Below, in pieces: positions 37,511 through 50,583 of a DNA stretch of 64,000 nt. This DNA is from Dillenia suffruticosa (lineage: Eukaryota > Streptophyta > Magnoliopsida > Dilleniales > Dilleniaceae), in NCBI GenBank assembly GCA_033439265.1, contig JAVTVX010000010.1:8246001-8310000 (forward strand). Direction: 5' to 3'. Under the pieces are notes generated by a model, which was not told the DNA's origin, did not search any database, and worked only from the letters and a program-made list of their open reading frames with translations. The stretch's first letter is position 1. The number at the start of each line of letters is the position of its first letter. A program made the position numbers and the translations under genes.

Positions 37511-39640
37511 CGTCTCTCTACAAATTAAAAAGAACAAAAGCTTTGATAAGAGGGAACATACTTATATGCATGAGATTTATTTGAATAAATAGGCAAGCTC
37601 TGAATTTATCCTTTAATTTTTGCAAGAGAGAACTTTTTACAGGAAAAAGATAATTATGAACACAAATAAATAGAGGTTTTATTTTTAAATCCTAACTTGG
37701 TAAGAACTATAGGTAGAGACTCCCAAAACATATAAAACATATGTGGGTTTAATTCTATAATGTGCTAATAATTTAAAATAATCATTTAAAATAATCATTT
37801 AACGTACTCAAGACAAACAAACAGTTAACCTACTTCTTCAACAACAACATAGAAATCAACCTACTTCTTCAGCAACAACATAGAAATCAACACACAAACA
37901 AACATAGAGATTATTTGATTAAAAATCAAGACCCAAACAAACAAACAGCGTATTCAACATATAGTAAAATTAAACACGGATACCCACACAAACAAACAGT
38001 TAACCTATTCAACATATAGTAAAATTAAACACGGATAAAGTGGTAGAAAGGAGGATTAGTGTAAACTTAAGATTTCCAAGAAATAACGGTGAGTATCACG
38101 CAGTGTATTTAGGGTTAAATTGTTGTATTTATGGGTTAAATTAGTTAACAATGTTTAAAAATATATGGAGAACAAATCTTAGAGAGGCATATTGTCGAAC
38201 ATAATAGGACTATTTGGAATGATTTATATTTCCATCCAGAAGATGAGGAGGTGGAGAAGAGGAGAGAGGGAGAGAAGACGAACCTGATAGATGAGCGCGG
38301 AAGAGAGAATAGCCTTTGATGAAGCTGACAGAGAGGATAAGATGAAGAGACAGAGCCGAACCTATATCGAGGAAGAAAACATCAGACAAGATAAAAAAAA
38401 AAAAAGAGAAAGAAGATGAGGTGGAGAAGAGAAGAGAGAGGGAGAGCAAACGAACCTGAGAGATGATCCGAGAAAACCTTCGCCCCTAAGTTAAAATGAG
38501 ATGAGGTGGGAGCTGGTTGCTGGGTTGAGCATATGGCAACGACCAATGATCAGGAATGAATGAAGTATGCGATGCCACGGAGAGAAGATGCAAGGAGGCT
38601 ACGGGAGTTGTGGCAATTATGGCGATTAGGGTTCTCGGGCAAAAGAGAAAAATGAATCCAAGAACAATTTAGTAAAGTTCACAATAGGGACGGAAGAATG
38701 AATCCGTCGCTAAAGTCCGATTATAATTAGGTCCAATTATTTCGTCCTATTATCATCACTTAAATTCTAATTTTTTTTTATTAATTTCCTAATAGTTTTT
38801 AGCATAATACAAATACAAATAAAATGGAAAGAGAAAAAAATTATTTAAATTTTAGCTTCCCTTCTTCCCTTTATCCCTTTTATCACTTACAAACACTTAG
38901 CCATCCCTTTTATCACTTACAAACACTTAGCCTTTATCCCTTTTATCACTTACAAACACTTAACCAGTTAGCCAGTGACTTAGAAAGAAAAAATAAAAGA
39001 TTTTTTTGGATAATTTTCTCCAATCTACTAACCCCTATTATTTTTATTATTTTTAAAACTCTTCCGTTCCTCACACAATTTTTCACACACAATTTGTCAA
39101 CTGTTCATATCAATTAAAAATTTTGAATTGAATCTTGCAATTTAATTCACAATTTAATTCAAATTTCTTAATTTAATCTTACAATTCAATATTAAAAGAA
39201 ACAAATTTAATTGCATAAAAGAAGAAATGTTTGGTTATTTAATTTTGATTGATAATTCCTTTTTTAAAATCATTTAAACCAAAGCTTTTTTTTAATTCCA
39301 CGGAAAGTATATTTAAACCAAACCAAGAAATTTTTGGAGCTAATTTGTTTCATTTTCCGCGCCAAAATGAATTTAAACCTTTCCGGTAGCAAATATTAAA
39401 AATAACAGTCACATCTCTTTGAGATCGTAAAATAATATAAAAACTAAGGATTTGTTTGGGTTAAGTAAGAGGGTTATAAGAGGGTTTGTAAGAGGTTAAT
39501 GATTTGATTTTTGAGTAAATGTTAAAAGCTCAAACAATAAAAAAAGCTTTTGAATAAAAAGAAAGTTTGGCGAAACCTTTTAAAGGTTTCAAAAATTTTT
39601 GAGTAATTGTTAAAACCTCAAACAAAAATTTTGCTGGCGG
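37511..39640. other. Intergenic DNA in the CACTA element
   Basis: No gene is seen. It holds purine-rich direct repeats at 38210-38290 and 38395-38460 (related gagaagagagaggg stretches). Three ~31-bp units of cccttttatcacttacaaac lie at 38875, 38905 and 38938. A lone gaatccgtcgctaaag motif lies near 38700. Confidence 0.5.
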
Positions 39641-40008
39641 GCCCCATGCCACAGGACCGCGCTCCCCTTGCATGTGCGGGACGCGCTGCCCTTGCATGCG
39701 CGGGCATGAGTGGGCGCACGGGCGCACGGGCACACAGGCGCCAGGCCTCGCATGGCCGGGAGCCCACGCTGCCCTTGCATGCGTGCCCTGCGTAAGCATG
39801 AGCGGGAGCCCGGCGCCTGGGCTGGCTTGGCCGGGAGCCCGCGCTGCCCTTGCATGCGTGCCCTGCGCGGGCATGAGCGGGCGCACGGGCGCCCGGGCTG
39901 GCTTGGCCGGGAGCCCACGCTGCCCCCCGGGTGCTGTGTGCGACGCTGTGTGCGCTGCATGCGCATGCCACGCTATGGCGCGCGGGTGCCAGGTGGCCAT
40001 TGCATAGG
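39640..40008. repeat. GC-rich tandem-repeat island in CACTA element
   Basis: This is a sharply GC-rich block in AT-rich surroundings, with units starting gggagccc at 39758, 39833 and 39909 (period about 75 bp). It is rich in GCATGC and GGGCGC motifs. Long ORFs in several frames on both strands are composition artefacts. Similar islands occur at 46860-46980 and 54097-54690 in the same element. Confidence 0.7.
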
Positions 40009-40179
40009 AACCAAACAAATTAAAAATGAAATAAATAAGAAAAAAAAGATAAATATTTTACATTTAATATTTACATTTTTGGATTCAATTATGGTACATG
40101 AAAGAAAAAACAATGATACACGAAACTTCTTAAAAAGAAAAAAGGAAAAACTACTTAAAAGAAAAGAAAAAATATGGAA

Positions 40180-41827
40180 TTATGGAAATTGAACTTTCGG
40201 TCGAAATTTTTTTGGTCTCGATTCAGTGGTTGGTTGTGAAGAGGATGCAGTTCCATGAGTCGGAGAAGTCCCAGCAGTCCCAGTCCCAACAGCAGCAGCA
40301 TAGGATGGTATTCCTCTGATCACTTCATCGATACGAAAAGGGTTAGGATCATGTGTCGGATGTGTCGGTCTGGGAGAAGAAGCAAATGAAAACCTTGGAG
40401 GACGAGGACGAATGACGAATGGGTAGGCCGGGTAGGTAGAGCTCCCTGGTCGCGCGGTTGCGGAGGAAGATGGTCCTGATTGCGTGGTTTCGAGCTGGAA
40501 ATGATCTCGTATAACCTTAATAAAATTACTATTCACCCCTAGATCCACCTCCATATTCATCATGCGACCTACCATTTTCATATGACCTTCTTGGTTCTGG
40601 TCCTTAAAACGATGATCATGTACCCTAAATTCATCAAAATTTTGTCTTAATTCAGTCATTTGTGTATGCATTTGTCCGATTTGTTTTCGTGATTCTCCCA
40701 CTTCACTCCTAACCTCACCAACTTCACTACACACCTGTCCTACTTCGCTTCGAACACTATCCAACTGCAATTTCATATTATTCATATATTCAAATAATTC
40801 TTCCCACCTTCTTTTTTCAATTTCATTTACATTATCACGAAAATCATGAAAATCGTGATCTTCACCTGCTTCCACCCTAAAATCATCATGAAAATCATGA
40901 TCTTCAGCTCCTTCCGCCCTTTCATGATGATCTTCTTCGGCTCGTTCCGCCCGTGGCTCTGGCTTTGGAATACCTCTTTTTTTAATATTTATCCAAATAC
41001 CATCTTCACATACCCAATAAGCTCTTCTTAAAGTTCTATAATTTATACTATTTTTATTTATATTTAATTGTAAATGATTTTCTTTCGCTAGATTTATTCC
41101 ATGACTTTTTAAAATACCACTCATCATATTACAATACGATAAATTATTATTAGAATCTTTTGAAGATATCATAAAAAAGGAAGTAAAAAATGTAAACCTG
41201 GATTTTTTCTTTCAATTATATGTGCCATTAACCAAAAATCATCTCTAGTAATAGATGTATAATTTCCGGCCCGTGGTTTAATAACATGTATAATGAGAAA
41301 ATGAAGAACTCTTTCTTGAAAATTTAAATCAGTAGCATTTTTACTAAAAAATTCTAAATTATCATTATTAAAAACTATTTTAGCATCCATTAATATTTCG
41401 ATATTTAAATACACAGCGCAGTCTTCGTACTCTGTCCAACAAAGATCAGCCTCTCTACATATCATCTTAGGAGTTACTTTAATTATTTGACCATCAAAAT
41501 AACTTTTAAAACTACACGAAGTAATATTCCCATCGATAACTACACAATCATTATCCATTGTTTTTATGTTATTAAAAAAATTTCTAACACCGTTCTCATA
41601 AATATTTGTATTTGGATTAAGAATCCAAGACGGGCAAATCTCTTTTAAATAACTTCTGTATTCAAAATTTATACTATCCAAAAAATTCCAATCAATTAAT
41701 CTACCCACAGTAATATTTCTATGAGAAAATACCTTATCAAAGAGATTTTTTTTTTGCATAGATGGAAAGTGTTTGTTTTCTTCCGAAACATGGTAATTCG
41801 TTTTGCTTTTCTGGACGAGGAGGCCAT
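40180..41827 (-). pseudogene. Third CACTA gene: plant-transposon domain plus coiled coil
   Basis: The start codon at 41827 (MASSSRKAKR) leads to a domain resembling the 'putative plant transposon protein' family (Transposase_32 type). Typical parts are VGRLIDWNFLD, VTPKMIC, ERVLHFLIIHVIKPRAG, DDFWLMAHII, then MSGILKSHGINL and RRAYWVCEDGIW. From about 40830 to 40620 the protein is a coiled coil built on repeated SEVGEVRSEVG heptads, followed by a Ser/Pro-rich tail and KKFRPKVQF. The reading frame slips twice at homopolymers: ten T at 41746-41755 and six A at 41173-41178. These are real mutations or assembly errors; frames on either side are otherwise clean. The role in transposition is unknown and the family call is from memory of its style. 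Confidence 0.5.
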
Positions 41828-42960
41828 TGATTGTTGAGTTGGTGAGTTTGGAGAGCACTGGAAAGGGGTTTGAAGAAGAGGGTAGGAAAGAGCCGTGAGT
41901 GAGTGAACTGGCGAGCGAGGACTGAAGTTTGAAGTTTGTTTGTTGGTGACTGAATGTGCCTGCATGAGTAAGGGAGTTAAGTAAATAGCACCAGCTCGTC
42001 TTAGTGTGTTAGTTCGGTTATCTGATTGATAGAGTGCAGATAGATAGCTGGATAGTAGAGTGCTGGTGGTGATGTCAGAGTGCAAATATCAGTAGATAGA
42101 GTGCAGAGCATAGCTCTGCAGAAATAGAAATAGAAATAGGATGCAGAAATAGAAATAGGTTAGGTTGGAGTGTAGTGAAGTGTAGTGGTGAAGTGTAGCT
42201 GGAGAGAGTGCAGAGAAACAGTGCAGTGCAGTGGGAGTTGTGGAAATTTGAAGTTGACTGTTTCGTGGCAGCAGCGTTAACATTTTGAAATTTTGAAAGG
42301 CGCGGACTGAGTGGAGTGCAATGTGTGAGGTGGAGGACTACTGTTGTGGCAGCAGCAGCTGTCGTTGCAGCAGAGCCTGTTCGCATGTGAATGTGCCTGG
42401 CGCGGACTGAGGGGAGTGCTGCAATGCGAGGAGGAGCATCGTGGCAGCAGCGCTTTCAAATTTTGAAATCTAACTGTTTGCATGTGAATGTGCGTGGCGT
42501 GGCGTGGCGCGGATTGGTGTGCGAGGTGGAGTCCATTGTGATGAACACATCAATTCATGTGGTGGCTGCCAGCTTTTAACAATTAACAAGTGACCATCAA
42601 TTCATGTCAATAGGTTAGGTTGGAGTGCTGAAGTGTAGTGAAGTGTAGCTGGAGAGAGTGCAGAAACAGTGCAGTGCGGGAGTTGTGGAAATTTGAAGTT
42701 GACTGTTTCGTGGCAGCAGCGTTAACATTTTGAAAGGCGCGGACTAAGTGGAGTGCAATGTGCAAGGTGAGGACTCATGTCGTGGCAGCAGCAGCGTTTC
42801 CTGTTGTGGCAGCAGAGCCTGTTCGCATGTGAATGTGCGTGGCACGGACTGAGGGGAGTGCTGCGCGCGTTCAAATTTTGAATTGATGGTGAACAGAAGC
42901 ATTAAACAAATTGAGGTCTTATGAACAGAAGCATTAAACAAAATTCTGAACAATTTTTTT
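41828..42960 (-). repeat. Upstream region of third CACTA gene with direct repeat
   Basis: A direct duplication has copies at about 42150-42436 and 42609-42866 (spacing about 455 bp). Both contain gtgcagtgcagtg-type tracts, gactgtttcgtggcagcagc and cctgttcgcatgtgaatgtg. It may be the 5' leader or promoter of the gene at 40180-41827. ORFs here are short and not convincing. Confidence 0.65.
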
Positions 42961-45682
42961 TTTTGTGGTTAAAAAATAATTTAATATGGTTTATTAACAT
43001 TAAACTAGCGTAGGAGGGAGTCTTGTTATCTAGAACGAGGAAAATATCTTGCTAATGGTAATTAGAGGGCTACAGCTGAATCCAGTTCTCTTTCTCTTCC
43101 ATGGCAGGACTTGTGCAGTGCAGACATGTCTGCTCACATCATCTTATCACGACTCCAATCACCATTCAGTTTAGTCCTCGGGCCCCCCTTGTGGAATGTA
43201 ACCATCCACACAGTTTTCCAAGTAAAGATAAATATCCTTCACAACTCTCAAAATTTTAAATGCAAATTTGGTTAAAAGATAATATTTATAAAAACGTACT
43301 CTGCTATTTATAAATATATTAAATTTAATATTTTGTATAGAGGAAATTACTATCTTCTTTTTTTATGGATATAAATATAATACTGTAAATAATTGATAAA
43401 TATGTGTAACATGATTTAATCTTCATATTACATTTATCCAACCCATGTCAAATCTATTTTTTTAAACTTCCACATACACATCCCAATAATGGAAAAATTC
43501 AATGAAATGAAATGGGCCACATGGCGGTAAAGACGCCAATCAAAAAATTTCACAAGCAGTTTATCCCTTTTGGTCAACAAATTATGCACAAAATATGCAT
43601 GAGTATGCCGACAATAAACATTCTTTCTTCAATTATTTTCTTTCTTCAATTATTTCATTTTGTTTAGAAACAAATTTTTTTTTGCTAATAATTGTTATTT
43701 TTCTTCAAATTGTTATTATTAGATTAAAAGAAATATAAAGATTTTATTTTTAGAAAAATAAAATATCTTAAAATATTTGATAGATGTGAATGATTAAAAG
43801 ACAATGTAATATTACAAAATTTAGATGATTAAAAGATATAAAAAATATGAATATTACGAAAAAAAAACATCCTCTTTTCAAAAAATTTGTTGAAAAATTA
43901 ATAATTTAATAAAAATGGTATTTATTTTCTTTTTGGGCACCACTTTTATTTATTTATTTGAAAATGATTCTGGATTTTTCAACAATATTTTTATTTTTAT
44001 TATAACTATTCAAACCAATTTTTTTATAATCCTAGAAATTGGTCTCATAATTTAACATAATTAAAAAAAAGCCAAAGTTCCTCTTCCTGGCCATGGGAGA
44101 AGACTTCACAAACAAAATGAACTATTATTTGTGGATTTGTGTGTGCGAGAGTGAGAGAGAGAAAGTGTACACAACTCATTTTCTACACAATTCCATTATT
44201 ATTAATTCATGAATCATTTCGGGATAATTTAAGATTTAAATTCATTAAAATAATGAAATGTTAAATAATTGTAAAATTTATATATTTTTAAAATTTATTA
44301 TAATTAAAATAATGGTGGAGGTGGGAAGTAAATGATTTGAGTATTGAAAAATGTCTGTGGTCCGTGCGGAATAATGGTGCGGAATAATGGTGGCACGGAT
44401 GCCAAGAAATATTGTGGAGCCAAAATCAAGCCAAAATCCAATCATCACGCCAATGCCATAAAGTCATCCGATTCTGGAATCTGCACGCCCCCATAAATGC
44501 TTAGATTCATCCGATCCTCTAATTTGCCGCATGCCCCATAAATGCTTAGATTCATCCGATCCTCTAATTTGCCACGCGATGCCGAGGTGAAAAATATAAA
44601 ATATTTCAGAGGGTACTTAAATAATTATATTTTTTGAGTTTCATATATATATATATATATATATAGTTTAAGAGTTTAATGATGAATAAGAGTAAGAGTT
44701 TAGTGTTGAATTAGTGTTGAGAATAAGAGTAAGGTCGAAATATGAGAGATACAGCCCATTCAAAAATCTCAATGTAAATAGGTCGAGTATCCTATGCAAA
44801 TCAATTGAACAATCTAGATACGAGAGAGGGAGAGAGGGGAGAGAGGACATGATTCGAAAAACAATTTAAATTCATTTAAAAATTAATTTTAAATTATAAA
44901 ATTATATATATTATTCAAATTTTACTTTAAATAAAAGTATTTAAAAAAACTTTTAAGAATATCCTCCAATTATTTTATATATATATAGAACTTAAATTAT
45001 TTTAAAGAAAATAAATAAAGAACAAATAAAGATGGGGAATTGATCCGTAAAAAAAATAAAGGTACAACTTTTGATTCTCCATAAAATTTTTTCAATAATA
45101 TACTAACTCTTTTTTTAAATATATATACTTAAATATATATAGTTTGATATTGAATTGATTTCTATTTTAAAAATTAAATTTAAATACTAAAATTTGTATA
45201 ATAATTTACATATTTTTTAATTTACTAAACTTCAAATTAATATAATAAAATTTTGTTTTAAATTTGAAAATTTAGTATAATTTAAAAATTTAGAATAATT
45301 ATGAAACATTTGCTTATTTGATGTATGTATGGTGTATGATGTGTCGTGTGTCGTGTGGTGTGTGGTGTGTATGGAGTTTTACTTAAGGTGTGTGGTGTGT
45401 GCAGTGAGGTGATATGGTTGGTTTAGTTTACTTTGGTTTAATATATTTCATCTCATATAATAATCTTATCAAATCTCAAATCTTTCTATCAATTAAACCC
45501 ATCATTATAAACACTAATCTCGACCAATCAAACTCATAATTATAAACACTAATTATAAACACTTACCCACTAACACAATAAACACTAACCCACTAACACA
45601 CTAACACACTAGCTAAACTAAACTAATCTATACTAAGGTTCATCTTTAATATAAATCAATCAATCTTAAAATTTTACAATAT

Positions 45683-45718
<36 letters not shown>

Positions 45719-48700
45719 ATCAATTACAAATTATAAAACACCTATAAACTACTTTTAGAATTTTAATTTTGATTAAAAATATTAAGTTAATTATTATAAA
45801 TTATTTGATAGATGTGGAGAAAAAAATGATAAAAAAAAATTTTATTGTAATGTTAAAAATTTTATATGTAACTAAAAAATGAAGGAATATTAAAAAAATT
45901 TAATTATTAAGATAAAAAAATATATATTTTTTTAAAGTTATAAACCTGTTTTTTTAAATTTCCTGAAAAAAAAATATTAAAAAAATATTTATTTTTTAAA
46001 ATCTATCTCGTCTCTCACTCTTTCTCTCTTTGTCCTGGTCACCTCTCTATCTTTCGATTTCCCCGTCTCCCCTCTCTATCTTTCAATTTCCCTCTCACAC
46101 TCACACTCACACTCACACACACGCACACCCACACAACCAACACACACACACACACACACAAAAGGCGCGCCACAAATGAAAATTTAGAAAATTTAATCAA
46201 ATAAAAATTTTTCAAATATGATTTAAAATAGTTACCTCAACTTTTCATATTTTTATATGACACTAAATTAAATTATATCTTTATTAAACTAAATTAAAAT
46301 TAAATCTATCATTATATTTATGTTAACAAAATTAAATGACAAAATAATTAGAAGATTAATTAATTATTTATTCTAATTAAATAATTAAGAGAGATATTAA
46401 ATTAAATGACATAATCATAAAACTCCATCTAAAACTTAAATTTTATCTTAATATTATTTTTTTAATATTAAATTCTTTATTCAATATTAATTTATTAATT
46501 GATATTGTTCTTTAAAATTTCCTTCTCTCTTTTCAAATATATTTCTTTTAAAATATTTTTTTTCCTATATTAATTATTAAGTTTAGGGAAGCATTAATAT
46601 AATTAATTTAGTTATTTATATGTTTTTTATTTAAATTAATAATATTATTAATTAACAATTGAAATGATATAAATTTATTAATTTATATAATAGTGTTATG
46701 ATATATTGTAATATATTATTATAATATATTATACTTATTTCATGAATTTTATTTTTTAAAAAATCGGAAAGGAATTTTTTTTTTCTTAAAGGAATTGAAG
46801 ATGAATTTTATAGAATGAATTTTGTTAAAGAAAGAAAAGGAGAACATTTTTAAGAAGAAGTGCCGGCGCTCGGGCTCCCCGCAAGGCATGCGTGGCATGT
46901 GACACGCGCCCGCGAACCAGCGCGCCCGGGCCCCGCTATAGCATCTGCGGGGACCGTAGGCACTTGGGCACTTGCGGTCTTTTTTTTTGTTTTTGTGTTT
47001 CTAAAAATTTAAAATTTTAATATTATTATTTTAAATAATATCATTTGAAATTATTATTTTATTTTAAGTTGTTAATATTATTAATTTAAATAATGTGTTT
47101 TTAAAATTTTTTATCAATTAAAAAAATTAACTAATAATAATAATATTAATTTATTCAAATTCACACTTAATTTATATTTACATATATTTAAATAATAACC
47201 CATTTTCTATTTTACTATCAAATTACCCTTTCTTTCTTTACCAATTTAAAAACACAACAAAAACATTTTCTTATTTTTTAAAAAAAATTTATGTAAATGA
47301 TTACTAGTTAATATGATGATTTCTATTTAATATATATATATTCAATTTAATACCTATATAAACTATAAATACACCTAAACTCTAAACTATAAACTATTAT
47401 AATTTTAAATTTTTGAACAAAGGCATCTTTTATTCATACATGTTTCTCGCATCTTTTATTCATATTCATACATTTATATAATAATGATAGAAAATTTGCT
47501 AAGTTTCATAAATTATTTTAGAATTGAAAAAATTGTTATATGAAATCTATAAACTATATTAATTAATTCTATAAACTCTAATAATTAATTTAAAAGATGT
47601 CAAATTAATTAATTTTAAAGATATCAAAAGTCAAATATGAAATGTATTGATTAATTTTAAACATTAAATGTGAATTATTAAATGTTAAATGTCAAATGAA
47701 ACCTACTCATTAATTTTAAAATGTCAAATATAAAAATATGTTGAGATATACTTGGATTTTGTGGTGTGCAGGTGGAATCACTATAATATTTAATATAGTG
47801 TAACTATAATACTATATTATATAAAATTAGATAAATTCATTTATCTTAATATTATTAATAATTGTTATTTTTAAATATATAAAAGCATAAAAAAATTACT
47901 TCAAAAAAATTTTAAGTAAATAAGTAGTAATTGTGATAGGTGTGTATAGTAAATAAGTAGTAAGTATAAGTATCAGTGAAAAAAAATTAGGATTAAGAAA
48001 TTAAAAATGTCACCGAATTGTTTGTGAAAATCTTTCTCCATGCCATTCAACCTCTTTTTAAAAATTTAAAAGTTTCTTCTTACATCTTTATTTTCATTCA
48101 TCACTTCATTTACATTTAATTATTATAATTTATTATTTACAATATTTTACTATTTATTTTTAATAGGCATAAAAGTTTTTTCGTAATTTCATTTTACTCC
48201 AAGCTACCTATCAAATAAATAAATTTATTAATGTTTATTATATTTTTGTAAATTGTTTTTAGTCCAAAAAAAAGGAACATTATTTTTATTTTGTGATAAA
48301 ATAATAGTGTAATATTTTCAAAATATATCAATTTTATTTAACACATAAAAATATAATATATTTATATATAATATAATATTATTTTTTATAAAATATAATA
48401 TTATAATATTTGATAATTCAACATTTGAGTTGAGTTGAGTTGAGCTCCGTTCTCTGCACAAGCGTTCATTTCGATAACATCGTTCCACGTGAGCGGTCAT
48501 TTCGATAACGTCGTTCCACGTGCTTGACCCTTCACCGATATTTCACTTCCATTAATAAAAAAAACTGGAAGCAATTATGAACTTTAGTGGAAGAAGAAGA
48601 AGAAGAAGAAAGAAGGAAGAAACTTAATCCGGTGAGTCTTACTTAATTTTTTTTCCCTAATTTCATTAAATAAATTACACTTAAAAATATGTTTTTAATA

Positions 48701-50583
48701 GGAAGATGAAAGAAGACAAAATGCACAAAATGCGGTGTTCTCAAATGCAGTGTTCTCAGAAGCAAAAGTAGGAATGAAATGGGATTGAGATTTGAAAGTG
48801 TGATAAAAAATGTGTGAGAAATCGAATGAGATTTTTTCCTTCCTGTCACAATTTTAATATTTTAGATTCTTCCTCCATTCAATCTTCAAGAGAAATTCAT
48901 AATTAATTAAAACAAATCAAATCTAATTGATGTTTTTTTCTATTATAATATTTATCCGACATCTTATTGATATTATTGATATCATTGATTGAAAATAATC
49001 CGTCCTAAATTTCTATTATAATGGTTATAGGTGATGAGATTTGTGAGAGAGGAATAGAGAAAGAAGAAAGAAGACTAGAGAAAGAAGAAAAAGAAGAAAG
49101 AAGACGTGTTAGGTAAGCTTTCAAATTTATTTTTGGTAAGGTTTAAATTTAATTTTTAATAATATAATAATACATGGTTGATTCCAATCTATTTAACAAT
49201 ATTTAACAATAATTTATTTTATGTATAAATTTTTTATTTTGTTTGGGAGCAAACAATCGGATCGAAGACTTGAATTCCCAGAAGACTTGATTTCCCAGAC
49301 TTTAATTGTTTAATTGTTTGGATGAAAAAAAAAAAACATCAAAATTGAATTTAGTTAAAATTTAATTAACTTATGAGAATTGAATTTAGTTAAAATTGAA
49401 TTAAGAATTAAATCTATTTATTTTTTATATTACACGATTACAATTATTAATTGTTTGGATTGTTATATATGGTGATAGAATAACATTGAAAAAGTGATTA
49501 TCCAAACCATTTTACCATTCCCTATACTCTCTTAGTAGTCAAATATCATTCTTTAAATTTTTTCATCTACTTATTATTCTTATTATTATATTTAGTTGTC
49601 TCGCTCGCTGTGGGTGCAGCCGAAAGCAAGCACAAATGAAAGTGGGGCTGAAAGCCCAAAAGAAAGTGGGCCGAAAGCAAGCCGTGGATATTTGTATTTG
49701 TATTTGTATTTGTATGTCTTATTTTTATTTTATTTTTATATAGTCTTAGGTTTTTTTTCTTGTAATTTTTAAATTTTATTACTTTCATTTTATTTTTCAG
49801 GATTTTTTTGAGAAAAAATTTTTTTCTCAAAACTTTTATTTGTGGATGATCTTATATTGAAGATTTTATATTGAAGATGAAGAAAAAGAGGAAAATGAAA
49901 GATGGAGGAAAAAAGTTTCAAACAAAACAAAGGAGAAAAGAAAAAAGGAGAAAAGAAAAAGAATAGGAAAGAAGGAAAATTGAGAGGATGATGGATTGTA
50001 ATATGTAAACAATTATAATTTTATGTATAAACAATATTTTCTTTAAATGTCAACAGCATACTTACACACCACCACCTATAACATATTTTCACAAAACAAA
50101 AATTACCGTTAGTTTATTTTTATTGTTTTGATTTTTTTTTTTTACATTTTAGATTGGGTTTATTTTGGGTTTGGTTTAACGTACTTAGCCAACTCCAGCC
50201 TTGTTTATTGATGAAAGGTGAATGTTTCATCGAGGAAAGTCAACCTTGATCGACATGAGTAGCAAACTTCGTCAAGGATGCAATCAAGCGCTCAGTGAGG
50301 TTTTTTTTTTCCTATATATGTATAAAAATATATTTGAAAATTTTTTGATTTTATGATAACACTATTTTTCTGAAAAAAAAAAATTCCATCTAAAAAAAAT
50401 CGTATTTTTGTTTTTTATATTTATTTTGAGTTATCAAATATTAGCATATATATTATGGCATCATTTTGTGATCGATAAAGAAATTTTCTTCGGACAATAT
50501 TTATCGCCATGCCAAAAAAAAATTAAATTAAGTATTCAATGTTAATTAGACTCGGAAAAAAATATTTAAATCTTATTTTTTTG
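42961..50583. other. AT-rich interior of the CACTA element; no gene
   Basis: I find no credible coding sequence in 7.6 kb. Visible items are a 45-bp tandem duplication at 44490-44578 (ataaatgcttagattcatcc twice), (AT)n tracts at 44647-44664 and 45688-45712, and a (CA)n region at 46090-46160. There is a small GC island at 46860-46980, a 31-bp tandem duplication carrying two CACGTG boxes at 48459-48522, and gaaagcaagc repeats at 49618-49682. Confidence 0.55.
48459..48522. promoter_or_regulatory. Duplicated G-box motifs
   Basis: Two near-identical 31-bp units (catttcgataacatcgttcc and following) each end in CACGTG, at 48486-48491 and 48517-48522. CACGTG is the plant G-box core bound by bZIP and bHLH factors. 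Whether it regulates anything here is unknown; no nearby gene is recognised. Confidence 0.4.
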
